The translations under genes were made by a program, and so were the position numbers. A model generated the notes under the pieces. It searched no databases, was not told the DNA's origin, and was given only the letters and a program-made list of their open reading frames with translations. Positions 13,846 through 24,819 of a DNA stretch of 64,000 nt are shown in pieces; the first letter of the stretch is position 1; every line of letters begins with the position of its first letter. Origin of the DNA: Tomocerus qinae (lineage: Eukaryota > Arthropoda > Collembola > Entomobryomorpha > Tomoceridae); the NCBI GenBank assembly GCA_020055645.1, contig CM034547.1, positions 38,667,909 to 38,731,908 of the forward strand, read 5' to 3'.

Positions 13846-13939
13846 TTAATGTTTTCGATAATGTACCCCAACGCATACCTTCATGTGCTAAATTTAGTAC
13901 ATAGAGGCATGCGTTGGGGTACATTATCGAAAACATTAA
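13846..13939. mobile_element. Palindromic MITE, copy 1 (TTAA-flanked foldback)
   Basis: A near-perfect palindrome opens with TTAATGTTTTCGATAATG and closes with its complement, with arms of about 45 nt meeting almost without a loop. It starts and ends with TTAA, which could be a target duplication (as for piggyBac-type elements) or part of the terminus. A related copy in the opposite orientation lies at 44683-44771, which shows this is a dispersed family. Confidence 0.75.
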
Positions 13940-15280
13940 TTCATATTCCACACTTTCTTTCTAAATTAAGAGCAGTAATAATGACCTAGTAAATCATCAT
14001 ACTCTATAACACTCTATACTATACATACATGGATGCAGATAGTTTTTGTTATTTATTTTTTGTTTGATGTTAAGATTTATATAAATTACAAATTATATTA
14101 TGCCATTCTATTTGTGTCATGCATATTGCATATTACATTAATAAAATTACTAAAAATCGGTATATTCTTTCAAAATGAACCAAAAGCAGCAGTACATGGT
14201 TATATCGAACCGAATATTCGGGGCACCACTGAGTTACCACTCCTTCTAGCCGTAACGTGATTTACAGCATTACAGCTTGCTTGCTTACAATAAAATTAAT
14301 TATGGTACCTACTTTTCCGAAATTGATTTACATACTATGTAGACACTCACACAGGGCCGCAACTAGAATATTCTCATCGTTTGCAAAGTTATGGTATCAC
14401 AGATTTGTGGTGATAAAAATCAGTCTTTTTCGTTAAGATATCTATGGAAGCTCTTTGGTAAAAATATAAAAGACTATGCGAATCCTTTGCTACTACCAAT
14501 GCAATATTACACATAAGTTTAAAAGCAAGCATTTCTCTACATAGACACTGTAGACACTCATTGCATTAATTAACTCCTCGTTGATGATGACCCATTGTGC
14601 ATAGATTTAAGAGAATTTTAAGGCTATGAATGAAACATAAAACAATAACATTGTTACAAAGATATTTGTCTGACTGTGACCTAGACTGCCGAGTACTGAA
14701 TGCTACAGTGCTTTATAGACTATCACAGTTTCACAATGACATTGACAGCTAAAACAAATTGTGCAAAGGTCAGATTGTACAACCTACAGTACAACACATA
14801 GAGAACGAGGATAAAAATACTATACATGCAGAGGAAGCAATCCAAGTGATTTCAAAGCAGAAAGCAGAAAGCAACGTTTCTTATTATTACCATAGGGATC
14901 TAAATCCTGAACTTAAGCTTCACGTTCATACATACAGGGTATACCAACATAAGAGTGAAAACTATGTATTATCCACTCGTTTAATATCGGGACTGATTAT
15001 GAATTTCGCGCAAATTTTTGAGGGTTATTGTTACCAGTTGCTTGCGTTACTATACTTCACTTCACAATAGTAGGCACTTAACATTAGGCGGAGTTATTAT
15101 GACGTCAAAGTATTTATAATTTCCGTTTATACAATACAATCCACCCATGAATAAAACGAAGCTTTCATAAAAGAAACTAGGTTAGGACCAAAATTTAGCA
15201 TCTAAAAAGTGACGTAGAGGGTTTTTAGAGCTAATTACTTACTACTTAAACAAAAAAGACTTATATCGGATCGATAACCT

Positions 15281-15416
15281 TTTATTGGCAGTGCCGCAGC
15301 CACCCCCCCCCCCCAATCGAAGAAAAGAAACGAATTTTTGCTTAAAACCCAAAATTTTTTTTATTATTTGACGGGCTCCCCTCGAAATTTTTTCTGGCTG
15401 CGGCCCTTTTTATTGG
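15281..15416. mobile_element. Short hAT-like MITE with 8-bp target duplication
   Basis: A 120-bp insert at 15289-15408 begins CAGTGCCGCAGCCA and ends TGGCTGCGGCCCTT, giving a 10-bp core inverted repeat GCCGCAGCCA. It is flanked by TTTATTGG at 15281-15288 and 15409-15416. The CAGTG-type start and 8-bp duplication fit hAT. The interior has a run of 12 C at 15303-15314 and A/T-rich sequence; there is no coding. Confidence 0.7.
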
Positions 15417-16767
15417 GTTTGTAATGAATTTATTAATATATTTTGGGCTTGATTTGGGTTGCATAGCATAATATAATTAGCCATTATAACGCTTTACACC
15501 ATAAAGCCGATAAATATTTTAATCGCAATAATGTTAATTAAAAAGGTAGTAAATCATAAATAACGACTCGCGACGGACGCCAAATATTATATAACAGCTA
15601 CTTTTATTGAAATTGCATTTAAAATTGCGTGTCACTTATACTTTCAATTCCTTCTGAACTAATAAATCATCCTGAAAATGGTAAAAATTACACTGTATTT
15701 ATGCTACTTTAAATGAATACTGTCTGATTTTAAAATAAAACAAAACTGAAATAAATATATTATGCGAGATTAGAGGACATTTACTAGTTCATTATGGCTG
15801 ACCTTGTACGTACAATACAAACCACCTATTTGCGTCAGGCTGGACTCGACTGGAGTTGGTCTGGGGTATTCTCTATTATCTGTATTCTTCCTATAGTACC
15901 TAGGTACTTCAATATTTTATATTTTTGAAGGTGCACCACTTATTGGGCACTACATGATTATGTTTTCTTACCCCAGTTTTTCGCCGACAACTCAGAAAAT
16001 GCACTAATTATCAATCTGATCGCATGAGACATCCAAAGATCTAAGAGTCTATAAGCCCTCAAAACGATTAAGGTTTGAGCTGAGGCAATTTTAAAATTAC
16101 TAAATAATGTGGCATTGTCGTAGCTAGCTGACGTAAGAAAAACATGAATTTTCAATTGTGTGTGTGTGTATCATTGCAAGCATAAGTACCCTGATATTAA
16201 TTCCTAAAAAGTACCTTTGGGGTCACTTTTGAGGGTTTAAAAATAAATAATGCCCATTTGAAACAGGAAGAAATTAAGTTATCGAGGTTACGTTGGGTTA
16301 TTAGGATGCCTGAGGCCTTTAAGCTTGCCCATGTCCCTGCGCTTGTCACTATAAATGTGTCAGTTATACGAGTACAGATTTATTGTCTCAAAATAGGCTA
16401 CTTCTTTAAAATTTTGCGAAAGAGTGGAATCTTTTTTTCAAACTCGGGCTCGTTGCCATTGCAGTTAGTTGAGGTACGAAGATGAAACCTTTTGACTGCC
16501 CTGGAGGCTAAAAATGCCAAACTTGTTTAAATAAAATCTAAGATGTAAAGATCTTATTTAAAAAAGCAGTTATTTTTTGGTTTAAACATTACGGAAGCCA
16601 ATACGTAGCCCATAAGCTTTTTTTAAGGTAAGCAGTAGATTTGTACCCTTTTGTGTCCCTTCTGCACTCTGATATTTATGAGTATTAGTATGAGTGAAGA
16701 TAGGCGATACCAAGGAGCTTTAACTGGTTTAGGTATCCCTTGGTTTCTCTTTGGCTGTTTTTTCATA

Positions 16768-16903
16768 AGGAGGGTTCAGTTAGGCACTTTGCGTGAATAT
16801 CTATAAGGGACGTTTTTCGTCCCTTATCCGATTGTTGCCAATGACAACTGGTAGGATTTGTCCCTTATAGATATTCACGCAAAGTGCCTAGCTGAACCCT
16901 CCT
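16768..16903. mobile_element. 136-bp foldback element (MITE)
   Basis: The terminal inverted repeats are about 44 bp, beginning AGGAGGGTTCAGTTAGGCAC and closing GTGCCTAGCTGAACCCTCCT, with a central spacer of about 45 bp. The arms match almost perfectly, so this is likely a recent insertion. I see no clear target-site duplication, and there is no coding. Confidence 0.75.
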
Positions 16904-17700
16904 GTTGAAACTGTTGACACTCCTTGGGCGATACTACTATACTATAATGGAATCTTAATGTAAAGTGATCAACTTTGAAAGTTAATTGCGATAGATGTCT
17001 ACACCAAACATGCGCACACCTTAACATGGGGACAATCCTTTACCTCTCTCCAATGAATGTAGGTAGGTATGTATGTATGCAATTCTTGAATTTGTACATA
17101 ATATTATATTATAGGTATCAATCAGTAGAAACATAACATACATACATATTATGTAGAAAGTATAGGAAAGATATTATTATCGTCAGATGTGTTGTGGTGG
17201 TTGGTCGGTGATGTGTCGAGGTCGAAAACACAGTGCATGTAGTGTACAGGGTATATGAAAGTGGATAGCAGACAGCAGGCAAAGAGTGCAGTGAGTGAGT
17301 GAGTGAATTCTGTGAATAGAAGCATCATAAGAGGTTGAATGTTTTTAGTGACTTTGAGAACGAAGGCCAAGCAGAGTGAGAACCCCCTACAGAAAGAAAG
17401 GCTAGAGGGAGACATCGAAGAGGGGATTGGTGGTGGAGGCCAAGAGTTGGACACTGCACTGTTGTGTTGTGTTGACTGACTGTGTCTGCCCCGTCGTAGA
17501 AATCAGAGAAAGTGACAATAATCCCAGGCTCCATGTTGAACCATCAGCTGTGGTCTCCAACCAGAATAGAATAGAGAGATATATACACTTAATAAATACT
17601 AAATAAATCCATTCTCACCAGGCCAGGCCACAAACTTCACAGATACCTAGATATTTTTTAGACTTCTACGACGTTGTTCTACAGTACTTTCAACTTTGCT

Positions 17701-18683
17701 TCCGTGTCTACCGTTTGTTGTGAACTTTATTGTTGTTGTGGAGGTAAGTCGTTACTTCAGCAGTAGTTTCCATTGGATGAGTTGTACAAATTGTGCAATT
17801 TATTCATTCTTGATTTTATTGTCCTTTTTACATGCTTTTTGTTACTTATTTTCTTGTCACCTAAGCCTATTTTGATGCGAAGTTAGGCTTATGTGACAAG
17901 GATTTCAAATTTTAATGATTTTAGAACTTTAGGTTGTGTGGCATTTTTCTTTTTTGATTACGATTGTCTGTCTAAATAAAACCTCAACTTTTTACAATCT
18001 AAAGTTTTCGGTCTTACAATGTTCAACGTTGTGTTGTGACTTTGTGACTGTGTTATCGCTGTCTGCTAACGAATATATATTTCATAACATTCCAAAATGG
18101 TAATATTAAGTACATTTTGAAAATTAATTTTTACCACTCATAGTTCCATCATCATCTGCGATTCTTTCAGTCGTCCTTCATCCATCATCCTTGATCCTTG
18201 CCTGGGTGCTGGGTGAGTAAATTTTGAATTTGATAAATTACAACTTATTAAGTTCTTACCTTAATTCTTTCTTTAGTTTTGAAACTGATGATAGGAGTTT
18301 GGAAAATAATTGTGATCTAACATCTTAAAAACCGCAATGTTGTGTTACTTTCAGACTATTTAAAGGTCGACTGGGAGCGTAAACTTTTAGGTAATTTTTA
18401 AAGCTATTTATCATTTAAAATTCAGGGATTGCCGTTCTCGTTTTCTGGAGAATGGAAACATCTTGCTGAAAATCTTATTTCTAATTTTATGCTCTATCAT
18501 CTATAAATTATATATCCACTTATCCATCAACAACAGGCACATTATTCAAATCAAAATGTTTTTTTTATTAATATAAAATCTTAAAATGTAACAAATGTAG
18601 ACAATGTTAAATACAAACAATTTGACAATTTAATGCTGAGTGCATTTTCATTTTTCAGAGATTTAGAAGTAAAAAAACTAACA
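17701..18683 (+). other. Candidate untranslated 5' exons of the UBE2R gene
   Basis: An acceptor at 18658 (TTTTTCAG|AGATT) lies 25 nt upstream of the UBE2R start codon, so the coding exon carries a spliced 5' UTR. Two good donors upstream could end the leader exon: GAG|GTAAGT at 17743 and CTGG|GTGAGT at 18212. I cannot decide between them or place the transcription start. Confidence 0.4.
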
Positions 18684-18875
18684 ATGAGTGGCGGAGGAAC
18701 ATCCAGTCAAGTCAATTCCAGCGCTGTAAGGGCTTTGGCTTTAGAGTACAAGGGTATCCAAGAAGAACCTATTGAGGGCTTTCGTGTCCGCCTTCTTAAT
18801 GACGACAATCTATTCGACTGGGAAGTAGCTATTTTTGGTCCTCCAGATACTTTATATCAAGGAGGCTACTTTAAG
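18684..18875 (+). CDS. UBE2R2: UBE2R coding exon 1
   Basis: Encodes 64 codons (MSGGGTSS to GGYFK) and ends in phase 0. It carries the N-terminal helix and the first beta strands of the UBC fold. Confidence 0.95.
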
Positions 18876-20243
18876 GTCAGTGCTCCCAAAAATGTATACA
18901 CAATCAAAAGTGTTATCATATTTACACTTTTTGCTTAAAATATCGTGTAACACTAACAAGCAAGTATCGGAAAATAGTCTTATAAATCGACTTTAGTAAC
19001 TCTTTATCTTGTAATGCTAAAATCATTCTAGTGCTAATTAACTGAATGTGACTAGTATAATCAAAATTATAACTTTATAAACGACCCAAATTAACCAAAA
19101 AATATTTCTTTATTCAAATACTCTTTATAGGCTCATATGAGATTTCCTCCTGACTACCCATACTCACCTCCGACTGTCAGGTTTCAAACTAAAGTTTGGC
19201 ATCCGAATGTTTACGAAGTAAGTGTCCAACTGATAAATTCAACTGTTTGAAATTTTAATTCCGTAACATTAATAGTTAATAGTTATGTAATTTGATTGAT
19301 TTTTTAAACGGTTTCATTGTTTCGTAGAATGGTGATTTATGCATCTCAATCTTGCATCCTCCAGTAGATGACCCTCAAAGTGGTGAATTACCTTGTGAAA
19401 GATGGAATCCTACACAGAATGTTCGTACAATTCTACTTTCAGTGGTTTCTCTTCTCAACGAACCGAATACCTCAAGTCCTGCTAATGTAGATGCATCAGT
19501 AATGTATAGAAGATGGAAAGAGTCTAAAGGCAAAGATAAGGAATATGAAAACATAATCAAGTGAGACTTATGGTTTACTTCTATTGCATGCAAATGGACA
19601 GTAAATTGTATTCACATTTATCAGTTGTAATGTAATAATGCAATCATCATTATTATTATATTATTAATAATTGTATCCATATGTATATTATTTTGCTCGT
19701 TTAAATGACAAGTTCAGATTCAATGTTCAGCACGGACGCATTAAAGTTTTCTTCCATTCAGACTTTTCAATCCATTAACGTCCAGTGCCCAATGTTTATT
19801 ATGTTCAGCATTCTAAACCAATGAGCTCCCAATGGATCCAAGGCGCTTTGCGCTAATCCATAAATTCGTACAAAATATTTTCTTTAACATATCGTTTACA
19901 TGTTGTCTATGTCGAATACTATTTATGCAGCACATCTCCCTTTCCATATTGTTCTATGTATACTATGACTACGTACATATTTAATTTTTTATGGTTTGTA
20001 TCTCTACTTAATTTTTACAGAAAACAAGTCGCATTGTCGAAAACTGAGGCAGAAAAAGACGGAGTAGTGGTACCGACAACACTGGAAGACTACATTGTTA
20101 AAGCAAAACCTCCAGAAAGTAATCTGGAACTAACAGACTTTTACGACGATGATTACGATTTGGATAATGATGATGATGAAGGGGATGATGATACTCCTAA
20201 TGATCATTATGATGATGACTCTGGTAACGGATACGAGTCTTAA
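18684..20243 (+). CDS. UBE2R2: Ubiquitin-conjugating enzyme E2 R (Cdc34/UBE2R type), complete, four coding exons
   Basis: Coding exons are 18684-18875, 19131-19217, 19328-19560 and 20021-20243, giving 244 aa (human UBE2R2 is 238). The junctions are AAG|GTCAGT, GAA|GTAAGT and AA|GTGAGA, with acceptors TATAG, CGTAG and TACAG, and the frame is continuous. The UBC fold runs from about residue 10 to 175, with the HPN tripeptide at 88-90 and the catalytic cysteine at 98 (NGDLCIS). The Cdc34-specific acidic insertion [17 protein letters not shown] starts at 103, just after the active site, and separates this family from ordinary E2s. The C-terminus is an Asp-rich tail ([14 protein letters not shown] and on), the part that in Cdc34 enzymes docks on the basic canyon of cullin. 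Cdc34 builds Lys48-linked chains with SCF ligases. The start ATG is in the context AACAATGAG. A polyadenylation signal AATAAA lies at 20358-20363, about 115 nt after the stop. The UBE2R1 and UBE2R2 paralogues cannot be separated here. Confidence 0.96.
19131..19217 (+). CDS. UBE2R2: UBE2R coding exon 2
   Basis: Encodes 29 codons, phase 0 at both ends. It contains the Pro-rich stretch [11 protein letters not shown] and the HPN motif. Confidence 0.95.
19328..19560 (+). CDS. UBE2R2: UBE2R coding exon 3 (active site)
   Basis: A 233-nt exon beginning NGDLC, with the catalytic Cys98 and the acidic loop. It ends two bases into a Lys codon; reading past the donor gives an immediate TGA. Confidence 0.95.
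20021..20243 (+). CDS. UBE2R2: UBE2R coding exon 4 (acidic tail)
   Basis: A 223-nt exon with [14 protein letters not shown] and [13 protein letters not shown], then an Asp-rich tail built largely from GAT/GAC codons, with the stop TAA at 20241. Confidence 0.95.
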
Positions 20244-21779
20244 TTAATACCGCCCTTAATAATATATAACTCATCCTAAATTAGTCCCGTAAAATATAAT
20301 TTGTCAAATGTATTGGTAACACAAACCAGCGTACTCCAAAATTCTGCTCTGTGTTATAATAAATTCTATAGATACACATCATTAGGACTAGACTCAATTT
20401 ACTGTATAAGGTGACAGTGTAAATATTACTCTGATACCATATTACTTACCATTAATGTGCTATAGCATTGAAAAGTAGCAGTTTTACATACTGTCACTTA
20501 ACTTACGTAAACGTGTCTCTGGATTTGTAAGTAACAAGTATTTTACTTAATTGCAATGTAAAATTCTATAACGTTATATTGTGCTAAGTCTCCATTCTCC
20601 TTTAATATTATTCAGTTTAGTAAAGCGATCATGACACTATTTTCAGTGGTATAATGTAATTTGTTAGAAACCATCTTAAACCAAACCGTACTACCTACCG
20701 TACACAATTTAATCAATGTAACGATGTCATTTTCATGTAAACTCAAACAAGAAACAAATATTTACCTGTTGTACTACGCTAACAATACTTATTAATTTAA
20801 TAACGTTGAGTCAGTCTTTATGATTGTGTGTAACTAAGTATCCAACCCTCTGTGCTAGTGGTTACGTTTCTTAGTAAGGGAACTGCCTAATTTACATTTA
20901 AATAGAAGAGGAAGACTTGTGTGAATTAGTTTCAGCGATGCAATTCAAATGATAAAAATACATAGCAGAAATGTAGGTACATAGGCCGTTGTGAACCTAT
21001 TTAATTACTAATTATTCGCTTAAGAACGCCGTGGTGTAGAGAAAAGTGAGAATTGTGCGTTCTAGTGTTCTACTGCAAAGCAAACGGTATACTGTCACTC
21101 GCAGCAGTCTCATGTCAGTGGCAAAATAGAAAGAGAAAAGAAAACAAGTGGAAGAAGTGAAGGACAAGTATTCTTGCATTTCGTTGCAAATAATATTTAT
21201 GGTGTATTTTATCTGCCTGTGGCATATTCATCAGTGAAACTTAACAGTTATGTATAATTGTATGTATGAGTGAATATTCATAATCCATAGTTTTAGAGGT
21301 GAAAAGTGAATATTATTGAAAGCAGCCTCTTGTGTGTGAACGAAAATTGTGTCCAGCGAATGAAACCTTGTGTCACTAGAATTTATCCAAATAAACTGTT
21401 TTTTCAGATCAAAATCTACTAATAGTACAATATGAGCCCTTTTATTGTATAATTGTGTAGTAAAATGTTGACCACGATTTGACATTGGTCATTTCAGCAG
21501 GTAATAAAATATTATAATAAAAGCACTCTTGGCTATATTTAGTACCTAACCAACAATTCATAAATAACACTATCGTTGGCATAAATGAGATATTCACTGT
21601 TATTGCTTGATCAGTTCATGAAATAAAATTATATCTATCCTTATCCTTTGTGGCATGAGAAATGTCATTGCCTTAAATAATTACAAGACCAAAGAATTCG
21701 AAGTGCTAGAGCTCCGAGCGAAGATGGCTATCCAATCTATGCATATGGACAAGGTACTGAGCTGCATAGTACACAAGGT

Positions 21780-21866
21780 AACTTTCACCATGTAAATTCG
21801 CTTTTAAGCTTAGCACATTTGTTTCGAACTTTCTACAAACTCATTTTGTTTAACGAGGTGAAAGTT
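21780..21866. repeat. Inverted repeat AACTTTCACC ... GGTGAAAGTT
   Basis: The 10-bp arms at 21780-21789 and 21857-21866 are exact complements. The same arm sequence recurs at 24762-24819 and 63838-63936, so a dispersed short element family is possible. Confidence 0.4.
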
Positions 21867-24761
21867 TAACTTTGGGAAAGGTTGAAAAAATGTTTTCATA
21901 ATGCTTTTGTGGACTTAAACACATTTCATTTATACATCGAGTATATATTTGCGTATGTTGCAGCTAGACTTCCTCGAGCCTATATATACGCCATAACGTA
22001 GGATAAGTTATCTAATAATATTTCTAAAATGAATACATACGACTTATCCTTATTCATTATGAACTTAGGATTTAAGTCAAATCATATACCAGAATTAAGT
22101 CATCATAAGTCGTAGGTCAGTTATTCTGTGGATTCTATTCAAAATGTTTGAAACAAGATCAACTAAGCGTTATTAAGATAACTTAGATAACCTATGTGAG
22201 GGAACCGCTTTTATTTATTTTATCGGTGCTACTAGCTAGTCGTGAACATAGCATGTCTTTTTTCGCTTGATTCGACAATCGACTTCATTACAAGGAAAAT
22301 GTACAAGCTGAAAATACATTGTCTGGCTCCCACCGCCATTAAGATAAAGACATAAATCAACCCGTTGTTGAACTCTTCAAAGACTATCTAATCATACTAA
22401 TCAACTAGCTATAGCTATACTGTATGAATGCAGGGCGGTAGAATGGTATGTCCTGGTATGAATGTGACCCCTAAGAAGGCTTATAAAACATTATTTCTGC
22501 CGATTATTTTTCCATTTTACTTATGAAACAATGATCAACAACTTAAATAAAACAAGCATGAGAATTGGCCATACTGTCAACCTCAACTTACTGACAATTT
22601 TATTTAACGTTTTAATTGTCTCATCTTTTCCATGATTATGAAGACCAAACACCATCAAAAAATGATAAGAACCTCTATGCATTTTTAACATTGTTTTATG
22701 TATATCATAACGATTTATAAAAGAATAATAAATTGGATGAGTGGACCAAATCGATTTGATTTGAGTAACTAGTAGTACTTTGTAAATGCTGTAAATCCCC
22801 AGGCGCATTCCTAAATTTGATGAACCATTACACGAAATTACAAATATACAGGATTTTATAAACAAGGACATCTGTATTCTTTGGCTTCGGTCATTAACCC
22901 TTTTATCAGTATTTTTTAAATTCTATCGATCCACTATCTTCGATTGAAGTAGTAGGTTTGTACGTTATTATCTAGTATGTGTCATCTTTGTATTATAATA
23001 AAATCACGTCTGTATCCTATTTTACTTCAGCTAAAGGCTCATTCTTTATAGCATTGTGCGCAATTATTCATGATCTTCAAGTACGGCATACTTTAAATTT
23101 AATTACAATTAGCTACACAATCTACAACACTTATCCTACGGTATACGTCCTAAGTACACTACTTATACTTGTACTCAATACTTACTCGTAGTATACAGTG
23201 AAATGTAAATCTATAATAAAATAATTCAACCCATTCTCATCCATTAAAAAACTAGCATAGCACAGCACAAATTCTCAGAACAAAACTAGGTCAAAAGCAA
23301 ACACAAAGACCATTATCATTGTGGATTTACTTTAACATACTTAGAATTTTATATAAAATATTCTTGTGCATGTTTTGAACTTTCATAAACCAAAGATTTT
23401 TTGACATTAACATTAAATAAACCCCAGGAAAGTATATCAATTCAAAAAAGGCACCAAAAGTCAAAGAAAGGGAAAAATCCATAATAAATAGATTGAAAAA
23501 GCAAAGCTCAACTTACAGATCACATTCATTTTAATACGTGAAACTATAGTCTTTACTGCGGTTCATAAATGAAGGAAAAACAAGGTTAAGCTTAGTAAAC
23601 GAAATAAATAGAATGTACTGTAATCCATAGACAGACAAACGGTAATATTACTGAGCATGACTCGGTGCCACAAATCATAAGATCAACACAAGGCACCTTT
23701 GATGATAATTAAAATTAGATATTTTTATAAAAATTATTAATTTATAATTTCAATGAAAGCTTGCAATGTCAATTTTTATCATATTCGTAAATATAAAGGT
23801 TATTATTAACCCTTTTTCGTATCATCAAAAACAACTTGTGTTGACTGTGGACAGGAACAACAGCATAGGTTTATAATAATTGTTTAGAAGCCAACTTGGA
23901 CATTTACATACATACAGTAAACTTTTCAAATTATTTTCCTAGAAACAGTAAAAATTCACATTTACAAAAACATGTCTTCACGTCAGTCATATCTCATCAC
24001 ATACTCACACAATCACATCAATCCCACGGAATTTTACGAAGACCTAATGTCAGAGAGAGAGAGAGGTCAAATATGAGTTAATTTATTGTTTGCAATGCAA
24101 ATGTAAATGATTTTTTGCATGAACATACATTGGCCTTTTGTGATTATTATTATTTTACTTGTCCTAGTACGTCGTGTGGACATACAGAATTAGTTGTATG
24201 TGTAGACTTATAACATTGTTTTGATATATCAATTCATGTAAATGCAATTACATTGAAATGAACAGTTGAAAAATAACTTTTATGCACGTTAAGTACAATA
24301 CACAACATCAATATGTCCTCATATTAATTATTACATCATATAATAACAATAATAGCACATACTAATACTAATAATAATGTCAATATTTGCAAACTTGTTT
24401 TGTTACTGTGAAGTACAATCATTAGGCATTATTCAGTTTCAGGAGAAACATAGGCTGTTGATTTTTGGTAATTGTGGTTTGGTGACACGGTGTTTAGCAG
24501 TCGTGCGAGTCGTGATCATGGTGTGATGGCGAATAGACTATGATTGACTGTGAGCAAGTAAAAATCCAGGCGCTTTTATAATACAGATCACTTGTATTAG
24601 TGTACTGTACAAGTTATAATAAAATCCAAATAAATTGATTTAGAATAAGCAAACTGAAGAAATAACAATCATGCCAAAGAAAAAAATAAAAATAATATAT
24701 AATATGTACTTAAAGTGTTTTTTCCATAATAACCATAGTATGCGAAAAGAGCTAGAGAGCA

Positions 24762-24819
24762 GGTGAAAGTCAGCGAAAGTATAAAATAACACCAGGTTCG
24801 CTTTATACTAACTTTCACC
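24762..24819. repeat. 58-bp hairpin with GGTGAAAGT arms
   Basis: GGTGAAAGT at 24762 pairs with ACTTTCACC at 24811-24819, and the inner segments AGTATAAA and TTTATACT also pair. It shares its arm sequence with the 21.8 kb repeat. Confidence 0.5.

Larger units (their letters stand above)
5112..17600. other. Long intergenic / 5' flanking region without a supported gene
   Basis: This is the upstream flank of the Flamingo-like gene and of the UBE2R gene, which diverge from each other. The open frames here (for example 8018-8449, 9946-10275, 14759-15070) start at GTG/TTG or lack any recognisable domain, so I do not call genes. It holds the transposon copies listed separately (13.0-13.6, 13.85-13.94, 15.29-15.41 and 16.77-16.90 kb). 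Any untranslated first exons of the Flamingo-like gene would lie here, but I cannot place them. Confidence 0.5.

Noticed and set aside
15100-15107. Perfect CRE palindrome TGACGTCA
   Set aside because: An isolated 8-mer far from any mapped promoter; tempting given the CRTC gene nearby, but there is no positional support.
17325-17534. Minus-strand frame starting MEPGIIVTFSDF with a good start context
   Set aside because: No partner exons or family similarity on the minus strand to the left; likely chance in the GC-richer UBE2R upstream region.
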